Of a stretch of 37,405 bases of DNA, positions 30,043-37,405 are shown piece after piece. Position 1 is the stretch's first letter. Each line of letters begins with the position of its first letter. The notes under the pieces are model-generated. The model had not been told where the DNA came from. It was given only the letters and a program-made list of their open reading frames with translations, and ran no database searches. The stretch lies in contig DEJO01000043.1 in the NCBI GenBank assembly GCA_002353555.1, forward strand, positions 1-37,405, read 5' to 3'. The position numbers and the translations under genes were made by a program. Source of the DNA: Prevotella sp. UBA2746. GTDB lineage: Bacteria > Bacteroidota > Bacteroidia > Bacteroidales > Bacteroidaceae.

Positions 30043-33000
30043 ATGGAGAAAACGCAAAAAGAACTGTCGGCTGGACTGACAAAAACGTGGAAAGAGAATA
30101 TGGATGCCACCAAACAACGCTACGTAGACTGGTGGAACCATCGTGGTATTGTATTGAATATGTGGGAACACTTCCAAGAAGGGGTGGCACCACATGCCTC
30201 GGTACAGGCACCACCACCACCAAAGGACCTCAACCAGAAATGGTTCGACCCCGTCTGGCGGGCACAATACCTGGACTGGTATGTAGCTCACAGCTCATTG
30301 AAGGCCGACATGCTACCTGTTGCCAACACCCAACTCGGACCGGGTTCGCTGGCTGCCATCCTCGGCGGTGTGCTTGAAGGCGGTGAAGACACGATATGGA
30401 TACACCCCGATCCGCATTTCACCGATGACGGCATCGTCTTCAACCGCGAACATCCCAACTGGCTGTTGCACAAACAGCTGCTCACGGAATGCAAGCAACG
30501 GGCACAAGGACACTACTATGTAGGCATGCCCGACCTGATGGAGGGACTCGACGTGCTGGCTGCACTGAAAGGTACCGACCAGGTATTGCTCGATACGGTG
30601 ATGCAGCCGGAGGTTGTCGAACGGCAGGTGCAACAGATCAACGACATCTACTTCCAGGTCTTCGATGAACTCTATGACATCATCCGCGAGGGCGACGAGA
30701 TGGCATTCTGCTATTTTTCGGCATGGGCACCGGGTAAGATGTCGAAACTGCAATGCGACATCTCCACGATGATCAGCGAAGATGACTATCGTCGCTTTGT
30801 CCAACCTTATATCCGGCAGCAATGTCAGAAGATAGACTACACGCTCTACCACCTCGACGGTGTGGGAGCCATGCGACACCTGCCGGCATTGCTGGAGATA
30901 GAAGAACTGAATGCCATACAGTGGACACCGGGAGTGGGCGAACCACAGGGAGGCAGCCCGAAGTGGTACGACCTGTATCGCCGCATTCTCAATGGCGGCA
31001 AGAGCATCCTGGCTTGTTGGGTGACGTTGGACGAACTGCGTCCGCTTTTGGACAACATCGGCGGCGAGGGTGTTCACATCGAAATGGACTTCCACAACGA
31101 GAAGGAGGTAGAGGAAGCCATGCGCATCGTAGAGGAATACCAGACGGCACATCCCGCGGAGAAACAGAAAGAAGACAGCATCAAGGTTCCCTCATCAGTA
31201 GATGATGAAGTTGATGCCATCATCCAGCAGGTTGAAGCAGCCTTTGCAGCCAGCCAGCATCCAACCGATTGCACCTGCGGCATTCCCCACAACACCCCAA
31301 ATGCCCATCCTACCCATCATTCCCATTCCCCCCACCCTCTTCCCCTTACTGAAGCAGCCCGCCGCCGCATCTTGGTTTTAGACGGTGGCATGGGAACGAT
31401 GATTCAGCAATATCAGCTGCGCGAAGAAGATTTCCGCGGTCAGCGCTTTGCCAGCCATACACAGTCATTGGCAGGATGCAACGACGTGCTGTCGCTGACT
31501 TGTCCGTTTGTTGTCAGGGAGGTACACCGCCGCTTCCTGGAAGCCGGTGCCGACATGATAGAGACCAACACGTTCAATGCTCAACGGGTATCCATGACGG
31601 ACTTCGGCTTGCAAGACCATTGCAGGGACATCAACTTAGAAGCATGTCGCCTTGCCCGCGAGATGGCAGACATCTATACCGAAAAGACTCCTGACAAGCC
31701 ACGCTATGTCGTCGGCTCCATCGGTCCTACCAACAAGACTTGCTCCTTCTCGACTGGTAAGGAACCACCATTAGACAGAACGCTTTTAAGAGATGCCTAT
31801 TACGAACAGGTAGATGCCTTGGTTGACGGAGGTGTTGATGCGTTGCTGATAGAAACCATTTTCGACACGATGAATGCTCAAGCGGCGGTTGAGGCTGCCG
31901 AAGCAGTCTTCGCAGAGAAGCAGAAGAGCGTGCCGGTGATGCTGAGCTTCAATGTCGCCACCCCGGAAGGTAAGAACATGTTCGGGCAGAATATTCCCGA
32001 TTTCATCGAGGAAATAACGGCAGCACACCCACAGTTACAGTTCTTCTCCGTCGGCATCAACTGTACACCCGACATCACAGCGATGGTGCCCTTCGTACAG
32101 TTGCTGGCAGAACGCTTCCCGTTGTATGTCAGTTGCTACCCGAATGCCGGCAAGCCTGATGGGAAAGGTGGCTACAGCAAGTCGCCGGAGCAGTTGCAGG
32201 CTGATTTATGGCCGCTGGTAGAACACCACCTGCTGAATGTCGTCGGTGGTTGTTGCGGAACGACAGATGAACATATCGCTAAGATAGCACAACTGACAGA
32301 ACCGGTCCCAGGACTTTACATGAGTCCGAAGCAGCACCAGAGGACGAAAGGACGACACATAGAGAATCTTTCTATGACTGAGACCGCTCAAGAAGGTGCT
32401 GACCTCACGCCGCCACAGTCAAGTTCCCAAGTCTCATCTGAGCGTATCTTTGAAGCCATCCTCAACGGTAAGGGTGACGATGCAGCAGCAGCTACGCGCG
32501 ATGCCGTTGCCGAAGGGTGTTCGCCACAGCAACTCATCAACGACCAGATGATACGGGCGATGAGCGAGGTAGGCCAGCGCTTCCAAGACGGCAAGGCTTT
32601 TGTACCGCAGCTGCTCATGGCAGGCAGGGCGATGAAGGCAGCCCTGGAGGTGCTGAAGCCGCTGATGGCAGGCGGCGAGATGACGACCTTAGGCAAGGTT
32701 CTCATCGGAACCGTGAAAGGCGACCTTCACGACATCGGCAAGAATCTCGTTGCCTCCATGCTGGAAGGTTGTGGCTTTGAAGTCATCAACATTGGCATTG
32801 ACGTGCCGGTAGAGACATTTATCGATGAAATCAAGAAAAACAAGCCCGACATCCTGTGCATGAGTGCACTGTTGACCACGACGATGGACTATATGAAAGT
32901 AGTCATCGACGGGCTGAAAGAAGCCGGACTTCGCGACCAAGTAAAGGTGATGGTGGGTGGTGCTCCCGTCAGTCAGGCTTTTGCCGACGAGATTGGTGCC

Positions 33001-33069
33001 GACGGTTATAGCGACAATGCCAATACAGCCGTTGCCGTTGCCAAACAACTGTTGGCAATTGATAATTGA
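30043..33069 (+). CDS. Fusion of UroD-like methyltransferase, MetH-type homocysteine methyltransferase and B12-binding domains
   Basis: 1008 residues in one uninterrupted frame. Residues 1-375: uroporphyrinogen-decarboxylase-like fold of corrinoid methyltransferase type (WFDPVWRAQYLDWYVAHSSL, YTLYHLDGVGAMRHLPALLE; His270, Asp272, Cys325), without the HxC motif of MtaA. About 376-440: linker with a Cys/His/Pro-rich stretch (CTCGIPH ... HPTHHSHSPHP). About 441-750: homocysteine S-methyltransferase of MetH type (VLDGGMGTMIQ; zinc ligands Cys674, Cys737, Cys738 in GGCCGT). About 800-1005: B12 cap then B12-binding with DLHDIGKNL (His896 the lower cobalt ligand). There is no pterin-binding and no SAM-reactivation domain. 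Inference: methyl from an unknown donor goes via the corrinoid to homocysteine. Its C-terminal residues LAIDN are repeat-encoded. Confidence 0.88.
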   Translation: MEKTQKELSAGLTKTWKENMDATKQRYVDWWNHRGIVLNMWEHFQEGVAPHASVQAPPPPKDLNQKWFDPVWRAQYLDWYVAHSSLKADMLPVANTQLGPGSLAAILGGVLEGGEDTIWIHPDPHFTDDGIVFNREHPNWLLHKQLLTECKQRAQGHYYVGMPDLMEGLDVLAALKGTDQVLLDTVMQPEVVERQVQQINDIYFQVFDELYDIIREGDEMAFCYFSAWAPGKMSKLQCDISTMISEDDYRRFVQPYIRQQCQKIDYTLYHLDGVGAMRHLPALLEIEELNAIQWTPGVGEPQGGSPKWYDLYRRILNGGKSILACWVTLDELRPLLDNIGGEGVHIEMDFHNEKEVEEAMRIVEEYQTAHPAEKQKEDSIKVPSSVDDEVDAIIQQVEAAFAASQHPTDCTCGIPHNTPNAHPTHHSHSPHPLPLTEAARRRILVLDGGMGTMIQQYQLREEDFRGQRFASHTQSLAGCNDVLSLTCPFVVREVHRRFLEAGADMIETNTFNAQRVSMTDFGLQDHCRDINLEACRLAREMADIYTEKTPDKPRYVVGSIGPTNKTCSFSTGKEPPLDRTLLRDAYYEQVDALVDGGVDALLIETIFDTMNAQAAVEAAEAVFAEKQKSVPVMLSFNVATPEGKNMFGQNIPDFIEEITAAHPQLQFFSVGINCTPDITAMVPFVQLLAERFPLYVSCYPNAGKPDGKGGYSKSPEQLQADLWPLVEHHLLNVVGGCCGTTDEHIAKIAQLTEPVPGLYMSPKQHQRTKGRHIENLSMTETAQEGADLTPPQSSSQVSSERIFEAILNGKGDDAAAATRDAVAEGCSPQQLINDQMIRAMSEVGQRFQDGKAFVPQLLMAGRAMKAALEVLKPLMAGGEMTTLGKVLIGTVKGDLHDIGKNLVASMLEGCGFEVINIGIDVPVETFIDEIKKNKPDILCMSALLTTTMDYMKVVIDGLKEAGLRDQVKVMVGGAPVSQAFADEIGADGYSDNANTAVAVAKQLLAIDN

Positions 33070-33081
33070 TAATTGACAATT
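33055..33081. repeat. AATTGATAATTGACAATT repeat at the 3' end of the fusion gene
   Basis: AATTGATAATTGATAATTGA-type units start inside the last codons, supply the stop codon and continue into the gap. Confidence 0.7.
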
Positions 33082-33103
33082 TGTTAGCTTTCCCCTAACA
33101 TTC

Positions 33104-33119
33104 TCCCCCTTTAGGGGGA
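33104..33119. terminator. Shared hairpin between convergent operons
   Basis: TCCCCCT-TT-AGGGGGA, 7-bp arms. On the plus strand T-rich runs follow within 20 bp. It overlaps the final codons and stop (33111-33113) of the minus-strand activation-like gene. Confidence 0.55.
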
Positions 33120-33815
33120 TGGGGGGCTTTTTGGGGGCCTTTTTTTCTTATAGCACTTCTCGAAATCACAAAGTCCGCAGGTGTAGTCAAGCTTGCGGAC
33201 TTCCTTTCCCACCCCGATGATGCCGCTGACCGATTTGATGGGCACCATCAATGAACTGTCAGTGAGTTGTACGCCGCAAGGGTTCGCCGTATGGAAGAGC
33301 GGAAAGAGACGTTGCTGTTCCGACACATGCCATCCGCAGTAGCCTGGACTGAATCGGTTAGTATGCTTCCATCCCAGCTTTTCGATGCTCTGTTGCAGAA
33401 AAACCTCCATTTCATCGGCACATTTCTCAGCGATGACACTTCCCAAGGCATTGGCAATAAACACCTTCACCATGTCACCCTCAAGCATCAGCCGCTGCTG
33501 ATACGCTTCAAACTCCATGCCTGCCGTAGCGACAAAGCAAGCGAAGGCTTCGCTGCCCTTCAGTTGTCGACCGATAATCTTGCCCACCTTCAGCGTGGTT
33601 TGCTCCAAGGTCAGCGTTTGGAAGTTGCTGCCCAGTTCGCCATAAGCGACAAAGAAGCAGAACCGCGGGCGAAGCCATAAGCTCACTTCCGACATGACAG
33701 CACGCGTCTCCGCGGCGACAGCCACATCAGGCTGGTCTGCCTGATACTCCATCGCTTCGTAAACGTCATCAAGACTGATGGATAAGTCGTCGTATCTGAG
33801 CTCCTTTTGACTCAT
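33111..33815 (-). CDS. Free-standing methionine-synthase activation-domain-like protein
   Basis: 234 residues. The segment RFSPGYCGWHVSEQQRLFPL (about 168-187) and LTDSSLMVPIKSVSGIIGVG are the signature of the reactivation domain of B12-dependent methionine synthase, which reduces and remethylates inert cob(II)alamin with SAM. The C-terminal cysteine group YTCGLCDFEKCYKKK could bind metal or an iron-sulphur cluster, as in RamA-like activators; that is inference. The corrinoid fusion encoded next door lacks exactly this domain. It overlaps the MtaA-like gene by 4 bp (ATGA). The last residues (PPKSPPSP) are encoded by the terminator hairpin region. Confidence 0.85.
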   Translation of the reverse strand: MSQKELRYDDLSISLDDVYEAMEYQADQPDVAVAAETRAVMSEVSLWLRPRFCFFVAYGELGSNFQTLTLEQTTLKVGKIIGRQLKGSEAFACFVATAGMEFEAYQQRLMLEGDMVKVFIANALGSVIAEKCADEMEVFLQQSIEKLGWKHTNRFSPGYCGWHVSEQQRLFPLFHTANPCGVQLTDSSLMVPIKSVSGIIGVGKEVRKLDYTCGLCDFEKCYKKKRPPKSPPSP

Positions 33816-34822
33816 TGGCGTGCATTGAATACTTTCAGGGCATCATAAAACGCCTCGATATTCTCAGCAGGTGTGAGCGGCGGAGTGTCACATCCGCTGG
33901 AGAGGACGAAGTTAGGATAGTCTTTCATCGTCTCCAACAATTCCGTAACCGTCTTCCGCATCAGCTCAGGCGTTCCCTCCTTGAAGACTGATACGGGATC
34001 GACGTTGCCCATAGCCAGAGCCGTCGGCGGCACATCACGGATGACTTCCTCCATCCGGCATTTGTTTCCGAAGTGGTAAGCGGCAGCACCTGTTGCCACC
34101 ATTGCCTTCGTACAGTGTCCCGTGTTGCCACAGTTGTGCAGCACGACGGTGAAGTAGTCGTCTTGCACACGGTCTACAATCTCCTTGACATATTGCGATG
34201 AGAACGTCATACAGTCGTCGTTGCTCATCAGTCCTGCTGCCGGTTCTGCCATGACGACGCCGTTGCTGCCCATCGCCTTCAGCGCGATGCAGTATTTCAG
34301 TATCAGTTCGTTGCACTTGCGCAGCAAGGTATGCGCCGCATCGGGGTTCTCATAGATGAGCACCATGATCTCCGACATGTCGTAGAGCCTGCCTGCCAAG
34401 GAGAACGGTCCGATACATCCGCTGAAGACCGGACGGTCGGTGATGTTACGTGCTGCCAGGATGTTCGCCTTCAGATATTGCGGTATGCGCCCGGCAGAGA
34501 GCGAAGGCACCTGCAGCTGGTAGATAGCCTCGGCATCGGGCAGCAGCCGGCTGCTGACGGCAGGCACGGCATGGTCGGAAAAAGCTATCTCCGAACCGAA
34601 CGCCTCGGCTTCTGTCGTCAAGTCCATGATGGTTGCCGCCGCCTCACTCTCGTATCGTTGGCACAACGCCTTCACCGCTTCGTAGTGAACCTGTCCGTCG
34701 CTGACGGCTTCTCTCACCGTGTTTCCCGTCATTTCCAGTCCCGGATGGGTCATCACGGGTATTGCCGTCACGTCCTTTCGGCTGATGGTGTCGGCAATCC
34801 ATTGGGTCATATTGAATTTCAT
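33812..34822 (-). CDS. MtaA/MtbA-type methylcorrinoid methyltransferase (UroD family)
   Basis: 336 residues, the usual length of this group. The zinc site of MtaA/MtbA/CmuA methyltransferases is complete: His229 and Cys231 (VVLHNCGNTG) and Cys311 (SSGCDTPPLTP). Other family features are FSGCIGPFSLAGRLYDMSE and VVMAEPAAGLMSNDD. Family members move a methyl group between a corrinoid protein and a thiol (coenzyme M in methanogens). Here the acceptor or donor is unknown; homocysteine, or the B12 domain of the convergent fusion, is a reasonable guess. It heads a two-gene operon with the activation-like protein. Confidence 0.88.
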   Translation of the reverse strand: MKFNMTQWIADTISRKDVTAIPVMTHPGLEMTGNTVREAVSDGQVHYEAVKALCQRYESEAAATIMDLTTEAEAFGSEIAFSDHAVPAVSSRLLPDAEAIYQLQVPSLSAGRIPQYLKANILAARNITDRPVFSGCIGPFSLAGRLYDMSEIMVLIYENPDAAHTLLRKCNELILKYCIALKAMGSNGVVMAEPAAGLMSNDDCMTFSSQYVKEIVDRVQDDYFTVVLHNCGNTGHCTKAMVATGAAAYHFGNKCRMEEVIRDVPPTALAMGNVDPVSVFKEGTPELMRKTVTELLETMKDYPNFVLSSGCDTPPLTPAENIEAFYDALKVFNARQ

Positions 34823-34830
34823 ATTACCGA

Positions 34831-34838
34831 CAAAGGTA
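34831..34838 (-). promoter_or_regulatory. -7 box of the MtaA-like operon, very short leader
   Basis: TACCTTTG on the minus strand ends 8 nt before ATG 34822, so the message would be nearly leaderless. A second in-frame ATG follows four codons later. Confidence 0.6.
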
Positions 34839-34934
34839 CGGTAAAAAGGGATAAAAGCAAGGGTAAAAGACAGAAAATCAATGAAAAAATCAAAATAATC
34901 AAGCCTTTTTGCTTGTCGAATGAGAAAAAATGCC

Positions 34935-34942
34935 TAATTTTC
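34935..34942 (+). promoter_or_regulatory. Weak -7 box of the GH105 gene
   Basis: TAATTTTC is one base off TAnnTTTG. TTG at 34913-34915 lies 19 bp upstream. ATG 34981 follows at 38 bp. Confidence 0.4.
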
Positions 34943-34980
34943 CGCCCTGTAATCGCATATCCTCATTGATATTCTGCAAG

Positions 34981-36363
34981 ATGAAAACGAAACGAATCTT
35001 TCTCTTAGCGGTTTTCTCTGCCGCTTTTGCCTGCCTGTCGCAAGCACAAAACAAAGACCATTACAGCGAGTGGATAGTAGCTTCGGAGATGCAGCGCACC
35101 CCCCACCCCTACAACCTGAACTTCTCCATGTGGGGAGCACAGTGGAGCTATCAGGTAGGCATCGAACTGGATGCCATGCTCGACGTCTACCTGACCTACA
35201 AGAACGAGAAGGTGCTCACCTACCTGAAGGAATATCCAGCCAAGATGGTGAGCACGAAAGGTGCCATCAACGGCTATAACCTCAGCGAATACAACTTAGA
35301 CAACGTGCGCCCCGCCCACTTCCTGCTGCGCTACTACCTGAATTTCCCTGCCGACAAGGAGAAGACGGCACTGAACACCCTGTTCAGCCAGTTGGAAAAA
35401 CAGCCGCGCACCACCAACGGCGTGTGGTGGCACAAGGCCATCTATGCCAACCAGGTGTGGCTCGACGGCGTCTTCATGGGCATGCCCTTCTATACCCTTG
35501 CCGCTCCCATCCTGAAGCCTGGCAAGGAAACCGACTACTACGATGATGCCGTCGACCAGATGACAACCACCGACCTGAAGACCTATGACGCAGCCACCGA
35601 CCTGTGGAAACATGCGTGGAGCGAAGCGAAAATCTTCTGGGCTGACGACGTTACCGGTCAGAGCCAGCACACATGGGGACGTGCCCTCGGCTGGTATGCT
35701 ATGGCGTTGGTAGAGGTGCTTGATGCCCTTCCCGAAAGCTACAGCCGCCGTGAGGAGATTGTGAAGGTCTTCCAGCACGTGATGGCTTCGGTGGTCAAGT
35801 ATCAGGACGAGACGAGCGGCGTGTGGTATGACGTGCTCGATGTCGACGACCCACGCAACTACCTGGAAGCCACCTGCTCCTCGATGTTCACCTACTGTCT
35901 GCTGAAGGGTGTACGCATGGGCTATCTCGATGCTTCCTACCAGAAGGCAGGCATCAACGCCTACCGAGGACTGGTGAAAGAGTTTGTCAAAGAAAACACC
36001 AACGGCACCATCTCGCTGACGAAGTGTTGCGAGGTGTCGGGTTTAGGACCGGAAAACAAGCCCAACCGCGACGGCTCCTTTGAATACTATATGAGCGAAC
36101 CTGTACGCGACAACGACCCGAAGGGCATCGGTCCCTTCGTCTGGGCATCGCTGGAGATGGAGGCTTTAGGCTACGACAAGAACAACCTTGACGAAGACCT
36201 GACGACGAACTTGCGGTCAATGGGGCAGTCACCCTCAGCCAACGACCGTGAAGGCGGTGCGTGGTATGACCTCAATGGCAGGAAACTGTCAGGTGACAAC
36301 TTGCCAAGCCGCACCCTCCAAAGGGGCATCGTCATCCATAACGGACGGAAAGAATACCGCTGA
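34981..36363 (+). CDS. GH105 unsaturated rhamnogalacturonyl hydrolase, secreted
   Basis: 460 residues from ATG 34981 (signal peptide MKTKRIFLLAVFSAAFACLS); a longer frame to 34930 adds a hydrophilic stretch over the promoter. The six-hairpin barrel of glycoside hydrolase family 105 is indicated by WWHKAIYANQVWLDGVFMGM, then TGQSQHTWGRALGWYAMALV, LEATCSSMFTYCLLKG, and GLGPENKPNRDGSFEYYMSE. GH105 enzymes remove the unsaturated uronic acid left by pectin lyases. The tail GIVIHNGRKEYR is the short Prevotella type also on the protein at 16683-17846. No other pectin genes lie in the window. Confidence 0.9.
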   Translation: MKTKRIFLLAVFSAAFACLSQAQNKDHYSEWIVASEMQRTPHPYNLNFSMWGAQWSYQVGIELDAMLDVYLTYKNEKVLTYLKEYPAKMVSTKGAINGYNLSEYNLDNVRPAHFLLRYYLNFPADKEKTALNTLFSQLEKQPRTTNGVWWHKAIYANQVWLDGVFMGMPFYTLAAPILKPGKETDYYDDAVDQMTTTDLKTYDAATDLWKHAWSEAKIFWADDVTGQSQHTWGRALGWYAMALVEVLDALPESYSRREEIVKVFQHVMASVVKYQDETSGVWYDVLDVDDPRNYLEATCSSMFTYCLLKGVRMGYLDASYQKAGINAYRGLVKEFVKENTNGTISLTKCCEVSGLGPENKPNRDGSFEYYMSEPVRDNDPKGIGPFVWASLEMEALGYDKNNLDEDLTTNLRSMGQSPSANDREGGAWYDLNGRKLSGDNLPSRTLQRGIVIHNGRKEYR

Positions 36364-36420
36364 AATTCATAAAAAACGAAAAATAACACCCTGATATTCG
36401 TTTGTTTGCGCGGAAATACC

Positions 36421-36428
36421 TATCTTTG
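36421..36428 (+). promoter_or_regulatory. -7 box of pnp
   Basis: TATCTTTG, 46 bp before ATG 36475. TTTG (36401-36404) is closer than usual (16 bp), so the -33 is weak. Confidence 0.6.
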
Positions 36429-36474
36429 CGCGATTTTATTATTAGATGTTAGATAAAACAATAAGATTTTTTAG

Positions 36475-37405
36475 ATGAACGTAATTACGAAAAGTGTTCA
36501 GTTGCCTGATGGAAGAACCATCACAATTGAAACAGGAAAAGTTGCAAAACAGGCCGACGGCTCTGTTACACTTCGTATGGGTAACACCGTTCTGCTCGCA
36601 ACTGTTTGTGCAGCTAAGGACGCCGTACCCGGTACAGATTTCATGCCTCTACAGGTAGACTATCGCGAGCAGTATGCTGCTGCGGGACGCTTCCCCGGCG
36701 GTTTCACCAAGCGTGAGGGCAAGCCCGGCGACAACGAGATTCTCACTTCCCGCCTCGTCGACCGTGTGCTCCGTCCCCTCTTCCCCAGCAACTACCATGC
36801 TGAGGTGTTTGTAAACATCATGCTTCTTTCTGCCGACAACGTAGACCAGCCCGATGCCCTCGCCGGCTTCGCTGCCTCTGCTGCCTTGGCATGTTCAGAT
36901 ATCCCCTTCGAGTGTCCTATCTCCGAGGTTCGTGTGGCACGCGTCAACGGCGAATATGTCATCGACCCCACCTTCGAGCAGATGAAGGAAGCCGACATGG
37001 ACATCATGGTGGGAGCCTCTGCAGAGAACATCATGATGGTGGAAGGCGAGATGGACGAGGTTTCTGAGCAAGACCTCCTGGGTGCGCTCAAGGCTGCCAT
37101 GGATGCTATCAAGCCCATGTGCGAGCTGCAGGCAGAACTCTCCAAGGAGCTGGGTACCGACGTGAAGCGCGAGTACGACCACGAGGTCAACGACGAGGAG
37201 CTGCGCCAGCAGATACAGAAGGAGTGCTACGAGCCCGCCTACAGCGTCACCAAGCAGGCGCTGGAGAAACAGGCACGTGCCGAAGCCTTCGAGAAGATAC
37301 TGAACGACTTCATCGAGAAATATGACGCTGCACATGCCGACCTGAGCGAAGACGAGCTCGAAGAGAAGCACACCCTGGCAGCACGCTACTACCACGACGT
37401 GGAGC
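36475..37405 (+). CDS. pnp: Polyribonucleotide nucleotidyltransferase, N-terminal part (cut by window end)
   Basis: 310 complete codons are visible, running off the right edge; the family is about 700 residues. PNPase degrades RNA 3' to 5' with phosphate and can also polymerise. The first RNase PH-like domain opens with LPDGRTITIETGKVAKQADG, and QVDYREQYAAAGRFPGGFTK, REGKPGDNEILTSRLVDRVL and RPLFP follow in order, all PNPase signatures. The alpha-helical domain begins near residue 225. Second PH domain, KH and S1 domains lie beyond the window. The start is confirmed by the -7 box at 36421. Confidence 0.96.
   Translation, partial: MNVITKSVQLPDGRTITIETGKVAKQADGSVTLRMGNTVLLATVCAAKDAVPGTDFMPLQVDYREQYAAAGRFPGGFTKREGKPGDNEILTSRLVDRVLRPLFPSNYHAEVFVNIMLLSADNVDQPDALAGFAASAALACSDIPFECPISEVRVARVNGEYVIDPTFEQMKEADMDIMVGASAENIMMVEGEMDEVSEQDLLGALKAAMDAIKPMCELQAELSKELGTDVKREYDHEVNDEELRQQIQKECYEPAYSVTKQALEKQARAEAFEKILNDFIEKYDAAHADLSEDELEEKHTLAARYYHDVE

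Noticed and set aside
30313..31152. 279-residue open frame antisense to the corrinoid fusion
   Set aside because: Opposite strand of a clear family domain; no recognisable motif or start signals.

Overview
The window reads as a Prevotellaceae (Bacteroidales) chromosome. The evidence is Bacteroidetes promoters (-7 box TAnnTTTG with a TTTG element about 19-20 bp upstream), an interpain-type C10 protease, secreted proteins ending in short T9SS-like or Prevotella-type tails, a RuvB and a YbeY of Bacteroidetes type, and many AATTGTGAATT-type intergenic repeats. About 30 genes are supported. No rRNA, tRNA, CRISPR array or insertion sequence was seen.

Layout. 66-5474 (minus): a two-gene secreted operon (large C10 protease with a BspA-like repeat region, plus a small tail-bearing protein) with a candidate three-site operator upstream. 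5515-5721: an unexplained inverted-repeat/promoter element. 5722-8418 (minus): a polysaccharide flippase and an SpmA/SpmB-like gate protein. 8644-10353 (plus): a secreted DUF3616-type protein. 10426-12877 (minus): ybeY, coaD, ruvB and a PepSY-like secreted protein. 13100-13952 (minus): a four-helix-bundle gene followed by a 9-bp tandem repeat. 13953-15542: an AT-rich, gene-poor stretch with 22-bp iteron-like repeats and two fused gene remnants. 15543-19892 (plus): a D-2-hydroxyacid dehydrogenase, a secreted protein with a tiny coupled gene, ribF and a CPBP protease. 20140-26997 (minus): topA-aroK-speA-argB, an ECF sigma factor and a probable anti-sigma protein. 27362-29946 (minus): a NUDIX hydrolase, an esterase and a cysteine-less thioredoxin-fold lipoprotein. 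30043-34822: a corrinoid methyl-transfer island. 34981-36363 (plus): a GH105 enzyme. 36475 to the window end (plus): pnp, cut by the edge.

The best candidate for an undescribed system is the corrinoid island at 30043-34822. One 1008-residue protein joins a UroD-like methyltransferase-type domain, a MetH-type homocysteine methyltransferase domain with the zinc cysteines, and a B12-binding domain with the DxHxxG motif. It has no folate-binding and no SAM/reactivation domain. Converging on it is a two-gene operon for a free-standing MetH-activation-like protein and an MtaA/MtbA-type methyltransferase with the HxC...C zinc site. Together they look like a folate-independent route to methionine from an unknown methyl donor.

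Second themes are very short 5' leaders (ruvB, ribF, the MtaA-like gene), a dispersed promoter repeat shared by two unrelated genes, and intergenic repeats that supply the first or last codons of four proteins.
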